Shown: positions 50,429 to 60,370, numbered from the stretch's first letter. The stretch is 64,000 nucleotides of DNA from Bradyrhizobium arachidis (GCF_024758505.1 NZ_CP077970.1:2418001-2482000), one strand, 5' to 3'. A program made the numbers and translations. Notes: a model not told the origin generated them from the letters alone.

Positions 50429-51319
50429 TCAGCGCGCACGCGCGGTGGACGCGGCTGCCATCGGCTGCTGTCGGAACGGATCGAAGGCCTGCTGCTGAAC
50501 CTGCGCCGGCGGTGGCGGCGGGCTCCGCACGATCCGGCGTTTCTTGGCGCGATGCGCGCGTCGCTTGGTCGCCTTCTGCTCCGTCGCGCCGCTGTCCGCC
50601 TTGATATTGGCGACCGATTCCTTCTCCGTCGCAACGGAGGGGGCGTTCAGCGCGGCCATCCTGGCGACGGCCAGGTCGGACTCGGACAGGGTGCTCGCGG
50701 GCGCCTCGGTCGGGGCGGGCTCGCTCGTTGCGGCCGGCGCGGAAGCGTGGGTCGTCTCGGCGGCGACCTTGCTCTCAGAAACTTTGGCTTCAGAGACCTT
50801 GGGTTCAGAGACCTTGGGTTCAGAGATTTGGGGTTCGGAGATCTGCCCGGTCGTCTCCGCCGCAGCCGGCGTGGCCGGCACATCAGCCGGACTGGACGCG
50901 GTTGCTTCCGGCGGAGCGGGCTCGCTCGCTCGCGCCTCACCCGCGGGGGCGTCCGCCTCAAGTGCAAGCGCGGCTGTCTGCTCGGAGGCTGCGTCGGTCA
51001 CGGGCATCGCGATGGTCGGGATCTGGTCCCGCACCGTGGGCTCGGCCTCCGAGGCCATCGGCTCGACGCGCAGAGCCGCCAGCACAGGCCGGACCGGCTC
51101 GGGGGCTTGCGCGAACACCTGCTCCTGAGGGCCGGAGCGCCAGGAGGGACTGCTGACGAACTGCTCATGGGTCGCCCGCAACAGCGCGGCTGCGCCGAGG
51201 GCGAACACCAGGAGCGAGGTTGAGATCAGGATCGCCGCAAACAGGAAGCGAACGCCGGGAAGCATCTTGTGGCGCGAATTTCCGCCTTGGCAGGTGCCTG
51301 CCGAAGGCCCTTGAGCCAT
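50429..51319 (-). CDS. membrane-anchored low-complexity hypothetical protein
   Basis: A 296-residue protein with one N-terminal membrane helix (VRFLFAAILISTSLLVFALGAAALL) and an extended tail rich in Ala, Glu, Pro and Ser, including five to six short repeats of the SEPKV/SEPQI/SESKV type. The end is strongly basic (KRRAHRAKKRRIVRSPPPPP). No enzyme motif is present. A start at 51265 (MLPGVRFLF) is equally possible, since neither site has a Shine-Dalgarno sequence. It likely spans the periplasm with its disordered tail. Function unknown. Confidence 0.6.
   Translation of the reverse strand: MAQGPSAGTCQGGNSRHKMLPGVRFLFAAILISTSLLVFALGAAALLRATHEQFVSSPSWRSGPQEQVFAQAPEPVRPVLAALRVEPMASEAEPTVRDQIPTIAMPVTDAASEQTAALALEADAPAGEARASEPAPPEATASSPADVPATPAAAETTGQISEPQISEPKVSEPKVSEAKVSESKVAAETTHASAPAATSEPAPTEAPASTLSESDLAVARMAALNAPSVATEKESVANIKADSGATEQKATKRRAHRAKKRRIVRSPPPPPAQVQQQAFDPFRQQPMAAASTARAR
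50776..50845. repeat. 15-bp tandem repeat within CDS
   Basis: The plus strand has GGGTTCAGAGACCTT-type units in tandem, four to five with drift, coding SEPKV-type peptides on the minus strand of the gene at 50429. Confidence 0.7.
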
Positions 51320-51627
51320 CTGAACGCGGTGACGGTACTGGTTGCCGCATTCGCCGCACAGAAAAGAAGCTCAAAGCGGCGGCGAATCAGGCCGATTCGA
51401 GAATACCGCAACGCTCTCGCACGCGTTCCGTAAAAATCGGGGTGTTGGTGACAGCCGATATCAGGCAGAATGCGATTTCCGCTCCGTGATGCTCCGGAGC
51501 AACGGTGATCGGCGGATCACAAATCGGCAAATCGGGCGCAAATGGGCCTGAATTGTCTTGAATGCGCCGTGATCTTCGGTCATTTGCCGTTAACGGTCCG
51601 GTCGTGCCTGGGGTCTATACAAGAGCG

Positions 51628-52875
51628 ATGATGATCAAGCATTTTCTGACGATTTGCACTGCCGCGACAGCCGCTGCGGCGGGAACCTCGCTCGTGCAGG
51701 CTCAGCAGAGCTACCAGGTGCAGCAGGCGCCGGGCTATTCGACGCAATATCCGCAGCAGCAGGGCTATCCGTCCGAATATCGTCCCGGCGATCGCGTGCC
51801 GAACTTTGACGCGTTTGACGACGATGACGACGCGATGCCGCCGCCGCAGCAGCCGCGCAATTCCGCCGGGCTGCCGCCGCCCGGCCCAAGCGGCCCCATC
51901 ATGTCGCCCGACGATCCGCGCTACGGCCGTCCGGCCGGCGCGCCGGTGTACTCCAACGCGCCGCAGGGCCCGGTGGTGTCGCCGGATGATCCCCGTTATG
52001 GCCGCCCCGCGGGCGCGCCGGTCTATTCCAATGCGCCGCAGGGTCCCGTGATGTCGCCGGACGACCCGCGCTATGGTCGTCCCGCCGGTCCGCCGGCGGT
52101 GATCTATGCCGACCGTCCGCCGCAGCAGGGCGTCAATGACGGCCTGCGTCCGCCGGAGGCGGTTGGCGGTCCGACCGCAACCGGCGCGGTGCCGCAGCAG
52201 CAACAGCCCGCTATCGGCGCCGACGGCAAGCCGATGTCGATCGCGGCGCTTCCGCCCGAGGAGCAGCCCGACGCAGCCCCCGTGCAGTTGTCGCCGAACC
52301 TCCGCCGTCAGGAGGTCGCGTTCCAGACCAAGGAGCCCGCCGGCACGCTCGTGGTCGATACGCCCAACACCTATCTCTATTACGTGCTCGGAGGCGGCCG
52401 CGCGATCCGCTACGGCGTGCGCGTCGGCCGCGACGGTTTCACCTGGACCGGCGTGCAGAAGATCACCCGCAAGGCGGAGTGGCCGGATTGGCATCCGCCG
52501 ACGGAAATGATCGAGCGCCAGCCCTATCTGCCGCGGTTCATGGCCGGCGGCCCCGGCAATCCGCTCGGCGCCCGCGCGATGTATCTCGGCTCGACCGTCT
52601 ACCGCATCCACGGCACCAACCAGCCCTCGACGATCGGCAAGTTCGTCTCCTCCGGCTGTATCGGCATGCTGAACGAAGACGTCTCGGACCTGTTCGACCG
52701 CGTCAAGGTCGGCACCCGCGTGGTCGTGATGCCGGGCGGCCCGCCGCCGGGAACGGCGACGGCATCTGCCGCGCCGACGCCCGGTGGACCCGCTACCGCG
52801 CAGATGGCGCCTCCGGTCCCCGGCATGCAGCCCACGGTCGTTCCGCCACTGCCTGCGCCGGTGACGGTGCGCTAG
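51628..52875 (+). CDS. L,D-transpeptidase (YkuD) with Pro-rich N-terminus
   Basis: A 415-residue exported enzyme starting at 51628 (MMIKHFLTICTAATAAAAG with cleavage after VQA). An extended Pro/Gln/Tyr-rich linker includes three 25-residue repeats (MSPDDPRYGRPAGAPVYSN). The catalytic YkuD domain starts near residue 235 with AGTLVVDTPNTYLYYVLGGG and ends with the HGTNQPSTIGKFVSSGCIGM motif, where Cys is the nucleophile. These enzymes make 3-3 cross-links or attach lipoproteins in peptidoglycan. The long linker would let the domain reach across the periplasm. Confidence 0.92.
   Translation: MMIKHFLTICTAATAAAAGTSLVQAQQSYQVQQAPGYSTQYPQQQGYPSEYRPGDRVPNFDAFDDDDDAMPPPQQPRNSAGLPPPGPSGPIMSPDDPRYGRPAGAPVYSNAPQGPVVSPDDPRYGRPAGAPVYSNAPQGPVMSPDDPRYGRPAGPPAVIYADRPPQQGVNDGLRPPEAVGGPTATGAVPQQQQPAIGADGKPMSIAALPPEEQPDAAPVQLSPNLRRQEVAFQTKEPAGTLVVDTPNTYLYYVLGGGRAIRYGVRVGRDGFTWTGVQKITRKAEWPDWHPPTEMIERQPYLPRFMAGGPGNPLGARAMYLGSTVYRIHGTNQPSTIGKFVSSGCIGMLNEDVSDLFDRVKVGTRVVVMPGGPPPGTATASAAPTPGGPATAQMAPPVPGMQPTVVPPLPAPVTVR
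51901..52086 (+). repeat. 75-bp tandem repeat inside the L,D-transpeptidase gene
   Basis: Three units start at 51901, 51976 and 52051, the last truncated. The 25-residue peptide repeats as xSPDDPRYGRPAGAPVYSNA and onward, diverging at synonymous positions, so it is an old in-frame expansion. Confidence 0.85.
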
Positions 52876-53024
52876 GTCTCCTGTCTGGATACGGAGCGGT
52901 GTCCTGACCTGCTACGATAGGGCAGACCCAGGTGGCCGCAAATGGGATCACGCACCACGCCGCAAGGTCAAACGGCTCACCTTCGAACCAGGCCGCGAGA
53001 ATATTGGTGGGCTGAAATGATCGC

Positions 53025-53378
53025 GTGGTTCGGTACGTGAAACGGACATCCCGCGCGCTATTGGCGGTTTTGTTTTCGCTGACGCCGTTAGCCTTTGCCC
53101 AGGATCTTGCATTCTCTTTGATGTTTGCAGGTTTTCCCGATAGCCATATTACCGAGTATGATACGGCGGTTGAACTTCCTCGACGGGTTTTGATCTGGGT
53201 AAGCTTCGCGGTAGCGCTCTATCTCATCTACCGCGCATTCCGTGCAAATGACCGGAGAGGCGTTGTCCATCTCGGGGTGATTCTGCTGTCGTACGTTTTG
53301 TTGTTCGTGTCGGCCAAACACGCTGTCGATTTCTATCTCAAGGACTATCTGCAACTCGACTTCGGGCAGGGCGGGTGA
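53025..53378 (+). CDS. small membrane protein, unknown
   Basis: A 117-residue protein that starts with GTG (53025 or the in-frame GTG at 53037). A signal-like segment is followed by two hydrophobic helices (VLIWVSFAVALYLIYRAF and VVHLGVILLSYVLLFVS). The base composition is visibly lower in GC than neighbouring genes, which may mean recent acquisition. I recognise no family. It is flanked by the L,D-transpeptidase and the dehydrogenase gene without operon-like spacing. Confidence 0.5.
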   Translation: MVRYVKRTSRALLAVLFSLTPLAFAQDLAFSLMFAGFPDSHITEYDTAVELPRRVLIWVSFAVALYLIYRAFRANDRRGVVHLGVILLSYVLLFVSAKHAVDFYLKDYLQLDFGQGG

Positions 53379-53431
53379 CGGAATAGAAGAATACGTGGTT
53401 CTGTGAACCCGCCGGTGGTTGCCCATAACGC

Positions 53432-54391
53432 TCAGGCCAGCCGGCGCGGCGGCTCGCCCTTGAACCAGGCGTCGATCGTGTCGACCATCTGACCGTAATG
53501 GGTGCGTAGGCCATCCTCGGTGGCGTAGCCGAGATGCGGCGTCAGCACGAGATTGTCGAGCTTGCGGAACGGATGGTCCGTCGGCAGCGGCTCAATCGAG
53601 AACACGTCGATGCCGGCGCCCGCGATCTTGCGCTGCTGCAGGGCGGCAAGCAGCGCCGCTTCGTCGACGATCGGCGCGCGCGCGGTGTTGACGAGATAGC
53701 CCGTAGGCTTCATGCGGGCGATATCGGCCGCACTCACGAGCCCGCGCGAGCGCTCGCTCAGCACCACATGGATGGTGACGATGTCGGCCTTGGCAAACAG
53801 CTCTTCCTTGCTCGCATAGGTGACGCCGGCCTCATTGCATTTCTCGGCTGTGAGGTTCGGGCTCCAGGCGATCACGTTCATGCCGAACGTCTTCGCGATG
53901 CCTGCGACCTTGCTGCCGAGCTTGCCGAGTCCGACGATGCCGAGCGTGCGGCCTTCGATCTCGATGCCGGCAAAGGTCTGCCAGGGCTCGCCCGCATGCA
54001 TGCGCGCGTTCTCGCGGCCGATGCCGCGGGTCAGTTCCAGAATCAGGCCCATGGTCAGGCCTGCCGTTGGATCGCGGCCATATTGCGTGCCGCAGATGAC
54101 GACGCTGCGCGCTTTCGCGGCCTCCATGTCGATCGACGCGTTGCGCATGCCCGACGTCAGCAGCAGTTTCAACTTCGGCAGCGCTGCAAACAGGCTTTTT
54201 GGGAACGCGGTGCGCTCGCGCATGGCGCAGACGATCTCGAAGTCGGCGAGCGCGCTGGCCGCTGCCTGCTCGGAGGCGAAGGGATGGCTGAACACCGTCA
54301 CGTCGACGCGGTCCGATATTTTCGACCAGTCGGCGACGTTGAGGGCGATGTTGAAATAGTCGTCGAGAATTGCACAGCGCAGCCGCGTCAT
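53432..54391 (-). CDS. D-isomer-specific 2-hydroxyacid dehydrogenase
   Basis: A 319-residue NAD-dependent enzyme. I start at 54391 (MTRLRCAILDDYFNIAL), the usual length, over the 54409 alternative; neither has a strong ribosome site. The NAD-binding motif is LGIVGLGKLGSKVAGIAK with the following GMNVIAWSPN. The catalytic trio is in place: Arg in VNTARAPIVDEAAL, Glu in the FSIEPLPTDHPF loop, and His in LTPHLGYATEDGL. It reduces or oxidises 2-keto/2-hydroxy acids. The substrate is unknown and no pathway genes adjoin. Confidence 0.9.
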   Translation of the reverse strand: MTRLRCAILDDYFNIALNVADWSKISDRVDVTVFSHPFASEQAAASALADFEIVCAMRERTAFPKSLFAALPKLKLLLTSGMRNASIDMEAAKARSVVICGTQYGRDPTAGLTMGLILELTRGIGRENARMHAGEPWQTFAGIEIEGRTLGIVGLGKLGSKVAGIAKTFGMNVIAWSPNLTAEKCNEAGVTYASKEELFAKADIVTIHVVLSERSRGLVSAADIARMKPTGYLVNTARAPIVDEAALLAALQQRKIAGAGIDVFSIEPLPTDHPFRKLDNLVLTPHLGYATEDGLRTHYGQMVDTIDAWFKGEPPRRLA

Positions 54392-54519
54392 CGGAAGGCG
54401 TCCATTCATGGCGAGAGGTGACGGCGCGAAGCCATCGTCGGAACCGGACCATGGTTGCGCGTAATCGGTGGCCCGCGCAAGCGGCCGCCATCTTCAAAAC
54501 TTCGCCAGAGGAAGAAGCG

Positions 54520-54732
54520 TCAGAGGTCGCGGGGTTTGAGCCGGAACGGGGCGTCCATGCCGTGCTTGGCGCGCCAGGCGGGGCCGGGACCGCGCATGTA
54601 GTGCAGTTCCGGGCGGTAGGGATTGAAGGCCGTGGCGAAGAACCGAGCCCAAAACTCCTTCAGCTCGGTGAAGAAGCCTGCGTGGCCGGCTTCTGCCGGG
54701 GCGGCGATGCTGGTGGTTTCGATCATAGCCAT
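54520..54732 (-). CDS. small hypothetical protein
   Basis: A 70-residue protein starting at 54732 behind GCGAGG; the longer frame to 54795 overlaps a strong hairpin and is unlikely. The C-terminus WARFFATAFNPYRPELHYMR, then GPAWRAKHGMDAPFRLKPRDL, is Arg/Tyr/Pro-rich and looks like a compact tail. No family is recognised. It is divergent from the EttA gene region. Confidence 0.55.
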   Translation of the reverse strand: MAMIETTSIAAPAEAGHAGFFTELKEFWARFFATAFNPYRPELHYMRGPGPAWRAKHGMDAPFRLKPRDL

Positions 54733-54750
54733 GTTGGCCTCGCTGTTCTC

Positions 54751-54786
54751 CCCCGCCGGCTTCTGTCGGCGGGGTGGCGCTTTTTT
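54751..54786 (+). terminator. terminator-like hairpin upstream of ettA
   Basis: CCCCGCCG and CGGCGGGG form a perfect 8-bp stem around an 8-base loop, followed 6 bp later by TTTTTT. No plus-strand gene ends here, so it may be a leader attenuator for ettA, a terminator of an unseen short RNA, or chance. Confidence 0.35.
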
Positions 54787-54970
54787 CCGCGCCACGACGA
54801 GCTTTCGCCTGCTTTATTAAAAAATGGTTTCAATTGTCCGGATCGGTGGCTGGATGGTGTCCGTTCCGTATTCATCCGTGGTGAACGGAGGGAAAACGTT
54901 GCCCTTTGGGACCGGGGTCGCTACATCGGCGGCAAGCAAATTTCCTCAAATCGAAGGTTTTACGGGACCG

Positions 54971-56620
<1,650 letters not shown>

Positions 56621-56627
56621 TCTCGGC

Positions 56628-57854
56628 ATGATGCGGCGGGCACTCATCGCTGCGGTGATCGCTGTCACCTGTGGCTGGTCGCCTGCCCGCGCCGCCGACG
56701 CCGCCTTCACCCAGTTCGTCGCCTCGCTCTGGCCAGAGGCGCACGCGGCCGGCGTGTCGCGCGCGACGTTCGACGAACAGACGCGCGGGCTCGAGCCCGA
56801 CTACAAACTGCCCGACCTGATCCTGCCGGGCCGGCCCGCGACCGGAGCTGCGGCGCAGGCCGAGTTCGTGCAGGTGCCGGCTGATTACATCAAGGAAGCC
56901 TCGATCGCACGGCTTGCGGGCGAAGGGCAGCGTCTCCTGCAAAAATATCGCGCGGCGCTCACCGAGATCGAGAAGAGTTCTGGCGTGCCCGCCACCATCA
57001 TGCTCGCGATCTGGGGCCGCGAGACCGACTATGGCCGTTACACGCTGCCCTACGATCTCGTGCGCGTGCTCGCCACGCAGGCCTATGTCGGCCGCCGCAA
57101 GGATACCTATCGCAACGAGTTCATCCTTTCGCTGAAGATCCTCGGCGAAGGGGCGGTGACGCGCAAGGAGATGCGCTCGTCCTGGGCCGGCGCCACCGGG
57201 CTCACGCAGTTTTTGCCGTCGGAGTACTACAAGCACGGCGTCGACTTCGACGGCGACGGCCGCGTCGACATCTGGCACTCTGTGCCGGACGCGCTGGCGT
57301 CGGCGGCGCAACAGCTCGTCAACAAGGGTTGGCAGAGTGGCGTGCGCTGGGCCTATGAGGTGCAGGCGCCTGCGAAGATTGATTGCACCCTCGGTGTGCC
57401 CGAGGTGACCAAGCCGATCAGCCAGTGGCTGCGCGACGGCTTTGTGCCGGTGCGCGGACAAAAACTGAGCGCGACGGAGCAGGCGCAGCCGGCTTCGCTG
57501 CTGCAGCCGGAAGGCATTTACGGTCCGTCATTCCTGACCACGAAGAACTACTTCGTGATCAAGGAATACAATTTCTCGGATCTCTACGTGCTGTTCGTCG
57601 GCCATCTCAGCGACCGCATGACGAGCCCGCAGGCATTCGCCACGCCGTGGTCGGCCTCGAAGCAGTTGCGCACCAAGGACGTGGAAGCGATGCAGCGCGG
57701 GCTGACGCAAATCGGGCTCTACAAGGACAAGATCGACGGCAAGGCCGGCATGCTGACGCGCTCAGCGCTCGGCGCCTATCAGAAGTCGGCCGGCCTCAAG
57801 GTCGATTGCTGGCCGAGCGAAGAGGTGCTGCGCTCGATCCAAACGGCGCGCTAG
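56628..57854 (+). CDS. lytic murein transglycosylase with peptidoglycan-binding domain
   Basis: A 408-residue exported enzyme. The signal peptide ends SPARAAD. The SLT_2/MltB-like domain carries the catalytic Glu in MLAIWGRETDYGRYTLPYDL, and AGATGLTQFLPSEYYKHGVDFDGDGRVDIW is the conserved second half. Residues about 340-405 form a PG_binding_1 domain (LRTKDVEAMQRGLTQIGLYKDKIDGKAGMLTRSALGAYQKSAGL). It cleaves glycan strands to give 1,6-anhydromuramyl ends. It lies 7 bp downstream of ettA, so co-transcription is possible. The next gene is convergent. Confidence 0.92.
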   Translation: MMRRALIAAVIAVTCGWSPARAADAAFTQFVASLWPEAHAAGVSRATFDEQTRGLEPDYKLPDLILPGRPATGAAAQAEFVQVPADYIKEASIARLAGEGQRLLQKYRAALTEIEKSSGVPATIMLAIWGRETDYGRYTLPYDLVRVLATQAYVGRRKDTYRNEFILSLKILGEGAVTRKEMRSSWAGATGLTQFLPSEYYKHGVDFDGDGRVDIWHSVPDALASAAQQLVNKGWQSGVRWAYEVQAPAKIDCTLGVPEVTKPISQWLRDGFVPVRGQKLSATEQAQPASLLQPEGIYGPSFLTTKNYFVIKEYNFSDLYVLFVGHLSDRMTSPQAFATPWSASKQLRTKDVEAMQRGLTQIGLYKDKIDGKAGMLTRSALGAYQKSAGLKVDCWPSEEVLRSIQTAR

Positions 57855-57890
57855 CGCCGGCAAAACAGAAGTGGCGCGCGAGGTCGGGGC

Positions 57891-57928
57891 AAAGAAAAAG
57901 GCCCGGCCGATGGTCTCGGCCGGGCCTT
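57891..57928 (-). terminator. rho-independent terminator
   Basis: AAGGCCCGGCCGA and TCGGCCGGGCCTT are perfect 13-bp arms around a 5-base loop. On the minus strand the stem is followed by a T-rich stretch (TTTTTCTTT), fitting termination of the small secreted protein gene that ends at 57963. It may also end the transglycosylase transcript on the plus strand. Confidence 0.75.
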
Positions 57929-57962
57929 GATCGCGGCGCCGCGAGGCGCCGATCGGATCAAC

Positions 57963-58244
57963 TCAGTAGCAGACGCGGACCGGGCGAACGACCCAGCCAT
58001 AGCCGTCCCAATAGCGCTGGCGCTGCCAGTAGCAGGGCGGGGGCGGGGCGGGCTCGGCCACATAGACCGGACCGCCGTAAGCGGGACGGCTGGCTGCGAT
58101 AGCGCCACCGACGATCGCACCGCCGATCAGGCCGGCAGCGATGCCGGCGCCAACGCCGTGTTCAGCCTTGGCGGGCGGCGTGGCGGTGACCAGCGAACCG
58201 GCGACCGTCGCAACCGTCAGGGCGGCAACAAAAGTCTTCTTCAT
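57963..58244 (-). CDS. small secreted protein with glycine-zipper and C-terminal WQRQRYWDGY motif (copy A)
   Basis: A 93-residue protein starting at 58244 behind GGAGAGCC. A signal peptide ending AKA|EH is followed by GVGAGIAAGLIGGAIVGGAIA, a Gly-zipper-like stretch that could insert in a membrane. The tail PCYWQRQRYWDGYGWVVRPVRVCY has two Cys. It shares this tail pattern with the next gene (WQRQRFWDGYAWRVRRVRVC), so the pair are paralogues. Function unknown. Confidence 0.7.
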   Translation of the reverse strand: MKKTFVAALTVATVAGSLVTATPPAKAEHGVGAGIAAGLIGGAIVGGAIAASRPAYGGPVYVAEPAPPPPCYWQRQRYWDGYGWVVRPVRVCY

Positions 58245-58475
58245 AGTCTTGGCTCTCCTGGGAGAAGGCGCACCTCGGGGGGAAACGCCTGGGTTTGGAA
58301 GTCTCACGCAAACTCTGTTGGAATTGGCCGTGCGGCTAGGAAGCGCGCAAATGGTCAATCCGCGGTAAACGCACACGGAGCTGTGACCGGAAAAAGCGGT
58401 CTTTTTCAGGCCTTTCCCTTACGGGGACCTGTCAAAACCTTAGCCGTTCCGGCGCAATTTCGGTGGATGGCGCGA

Positions 58476-58805
58476 TCAGCCGCAAACCCGGACGCGGCGG
58501 ACGCGCCAGGCATAGCCGTCCCAGAAGCGCTGTCTCTGCCAAACGCAGCCGCCATAATAGTCGTCGGCGACATAGCCCGGACCCGGCGCGTAGTAGCGGG
58601 GCGCGTAACCGGGGCCATAATAGCCGTATCCGGGGCCAGGGCCGTAGTAATACGGGGAAGCCAGCGCGCCCCCGACGATGGCGCCGCCGATGATGCCGGC
58701 GGCCACGCCCGCGGCGACGCCGCGCTGCGCATGGGCCTGTTCGGGCGCCACGGCCGACACCGCCAGGGTGGCGACGGCGGCGAGTGCCAGGAGCGATTTC
58801 TTCAT
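58476..58805 (-). CDS. small secreted protein with glycine-zipper and C-terminal WQRQRFWDGY motif (copy B)
   Basis: A 109-residue paralogue of the 57963 gene: signal peptide (LLALAAVATLAVSAVAPEQAHAQ), the Gly-zipper GVAAGVAAGIIGGAIVGGALA, an added Gly/Tyr/Pro-rich insert, and the tail CVWQRQRFWDGYAWRVRRVRVC. Both Cys are kept, so the tail may fold as a disulfide-closed loop. AAAGGTC lies upstream of the ATG. The pair are 231 bp apart on the same strand, which may reflect a tandem duplication. Location in the cell is probably the periplasm or outer membrane. Confidence 0.7.
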   Translation of the reverse strand: MKKSLLALAAVATLAVSAVAPEQAHAQRGVAAGVAAGIIGGAIVGGALASPYYYGPGPGYGYYGPGYAPRYYAPGPGYVADDYYGGCVWQRQRFWDGYAWRVRRVRVCG

Positions 58806-58948
58806 GGCTTTGACCTTTCAACACGGACTGGACGCGGACGGAGTTCCACCGCCTTAGTTCCATACTTCGCTTGAAGGATCAATGAACGGAAGGGTGGCCG
58901 CAGGCGACGAATGGGCGTCATGGACGCCAGCGGATGAGGAGCAGCGCG

Positions 58949-59272
58949 ATGATGAACGTTCTGATCGCCATCGGGATCACCGGGATGATCGGCTATGCCC
59001 TGATGGCCCATCTGCAGAACCGCAGTCGGCGGCGGGCGCGCGCGGATAGCGGCTATGACGGCAGCAACTATTCGAGCTCGGACTACGGAAGTACGAGCAG
59101 CGGATTCTCGCTCGGAAGCTGGTTTTCCAGCGACCGTTCGGCCCTCGACAGTTCCGGCAACCCGGCTGATAGCGGCAGTTGCTCCGTCAGCAGCGATAAT
59201 GGCAGCGGCAGCGATAGTGGCGGCGGCGATTGCGGAGGTGGCGGGGACGGCGGCGGCGGAGGCGGCGATTGA
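58949..59272 (+). CDS. small membrane protein with Ser/Gly-rich tail
   Basis: A 107-residue protein starting at 58949 (second ATG at 58952), behind GAGGAG. One N-terminal helix (VLIAIGITGMIGYALMAHL) precedes a basic patch (RSRRRARADS) and a tail dominated by Ser, Gly and Asp, ending in CGGGG and long Gly runs. Such tails recur in small proteins of unknown role. The repetitive codons suggest expansion. It is divergent from the secreted paralogue and precedes the Bfd gene. Confidence 0.55.
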   Translation: MMNVLIAIGITGMIGYALMAHLQNRSRRRARADSGYDGSNYSSSDYGSTSSGFSLGSWFSSDRSALDSSGNPADSGSCSVSSDNGSGSDSGGGDCGGGGDGGGGGGD

Positions 59273-59311
59273 GCCGCCTGGCAGCGAAAATTGATCCAGC
59301 GCAAGATGGGA

Positions 59312-59329
59312 TTTTAGACCCGTTCTAGG
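59312..59329. promoter_or_regulatory. imperfect Irr-type iron control element upstream of bfd
   Basis: TTTTAGACCCGTTCTAGG resembles the ICE/Irr box consensus TTAGAANNNTTCTAA with imperfect halves. It lies about 110 bp before the Bfd start. Irr represses or activates iron genes in Bradyrhizobium under low iron. Confidence 0.55.
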
Positions 59330-59440
59330 CTCTATCTGGGATCAGTTTGGAATTGCTTCAAACAGCGCTTTTTCCTTTTGCATCCGGCTGAGCCCTTAAA
59401 TATCGATGATGGCGCATCACCGAAGGGCCTGCCGCTTTCC

Positions 59441-59710
59441 ATGATTGTTTGTTCCTGCAACGTCATCAGCGACCACGATGTCCGAGCCGCCGTCGCTGAC
59501 TCCGACGACGCTCTGCGTCACGCCAAGCAGGTTTATGGCTGCCTCGGCTGCAGCGCCGAATGCGGCCGCTGCGCCCGCACCATCAAGAACATCATCGAAG
59601 AAGCCCTCGGTCCCTGCGCCAAATCCTGCTGCTCAGGCTGCCCGCATAACGAGGTCGCGGCCAACGACGAAGAAACCGCGCCGGCCGAGTTCGCCCTCGC
59701 GGCCTGCTAA
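59441..59710 (+). CDS. bfd: bacterioferritin-associated ferredoxin (2Fe-2S)
   Basis: An 89-residue protein beginning MIVCSCNVISDHDVRAAV, typical of Bfd. The four cluster Cys fall in CSC (residues 4 and 6) and in YGCLGCSAECGRC (the C-x2-C pair), followed by the ARTIKNIIEEAL helix. In bacteria Bfd receives electrons and binds bacterioferritin to release stored iron. The C-terminal tail carries extra Cys (CAKSCCSGC) that are not usual and may be a lineage addition. The bacterioferritin gene follows 140 bp downstream, and both have Irr-like boxes. Confidence 0.88.
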   Translation: MIVCSCNVISDHDVRAAVADSDDALRHAKQVYGCLGCSAECGRCARTIKNIIEEALGPCAKSCCSGCPHNEVAANDEETAPAEFALAAC

Positions 59711-59781
59711 GATTCCCATCAAATCGGCTCTTTTTCCCCGGCTGCGCGCATGCGTCCGGTTGCCCTCGTCCTCAAACTATC

Positions 59782-59796
59782 TTAGAAGCGTTCTAA
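59782..59796. promoter_or_regulatory. Irr/ICE palindrome upstream of bfr
   Basis: TTAGAAGCGTTCTAA is a perfect 6-3-6 palindrome, an exact match in both halves to the iron control element bound by Irr in rhizobia (consensus TTAGAANNNTTCTAA). It sits 55 bp upstream of the bfr start, where a repressor would lie near the promoter. Confidence 0.8.
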
Positions 59797-59850
59797 ATTC
59801 GGTTTAGGGCCGAATTGGCCGCAAGAGCTGGCAAAGAGCTGGAGTGAATC

Positions 59851-60339
59851 ATGCAGGGCGACGCAAAGGTCATCGAATATCTCAACAAGGCGCTGCGTCA
59901 CGAGCTAACGGCAATCAATCAATACTGGCTGCACTACCGCTTCCTCGACAATTGGGGCCTTCGCGACATGGCCAAGGTCTGGCGCAAGGAGTCCATTGAG
60001 GAGATGGAGCACGCCGACAAGCTCACCGAGCGCATCCTGTTCTTCGATGGTTTCCCGAACATGCAGGTGCTCGACCCCCTGCGCATCGGCCAGAACGTCA
60101 AGGAGATCATCGATTGCGATCTGGCTGCCGAGATGAGCGCGCGCGCGCTCTACCAGGAGGCCGCCACCTATTGTCACAGCGTGAAGGACTACGTCACGCG
60201 CGACCTGTTCGAGAAGCTGATGAGCGACGAGGAGCACCACATCGACTTCCTCGAAACCCAGCTCGACCTCATCGCCCGCATCGGCCTCGAACTGTACACG
60301 CAGAAGCATGTCGGTGGTCTCGAGGGCGAGGGGCACTAA
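59851..60339 (+). CDS. bfr: bacterioferritin
   Basis: A 162-residue iron-storage ferritin behind GGAG. It follows E. coli Bfr closely: [26 protein letters not shown], then [22 protein letters not shown] with ferroxidase Glu and His, and [15 protein letters not shown] with the second-helix Glu/His. The heme-ligand Met is kept in IEEMEHAD (residue about 52). It assembles 24-mers that oxidise and mineralise Fe(II). Its upstream region holds a strong Irr box and bfd lies just before it, so iron-dependent control and electron supply are coupled. Confidence 0.95.
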   Translation: MQGDAKVIEYLNKALRHELTAINQYWLHYRFLDNWGLRDMAKVWRKESIEEMEHADKLTERILFFDGFPNMQVLDPLRIGQNVKEIIDCDLAAEMSARALYQEAATYCHSVKDYVTRDLFEKLMSDEEHHIDFLETQLDLIARIGLELYTQKHVGGLEGEGH

Positions 60340-60370
60340 GCTCGCGCTTCAAGCCGCCACACACTCCAAT

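Noticed and set aside
51901..52086. CRISPR-like array
   Set aside because: The repeats are contiguous 75-bp coding units without spacers, in frame within an L,D-transpeptidase.
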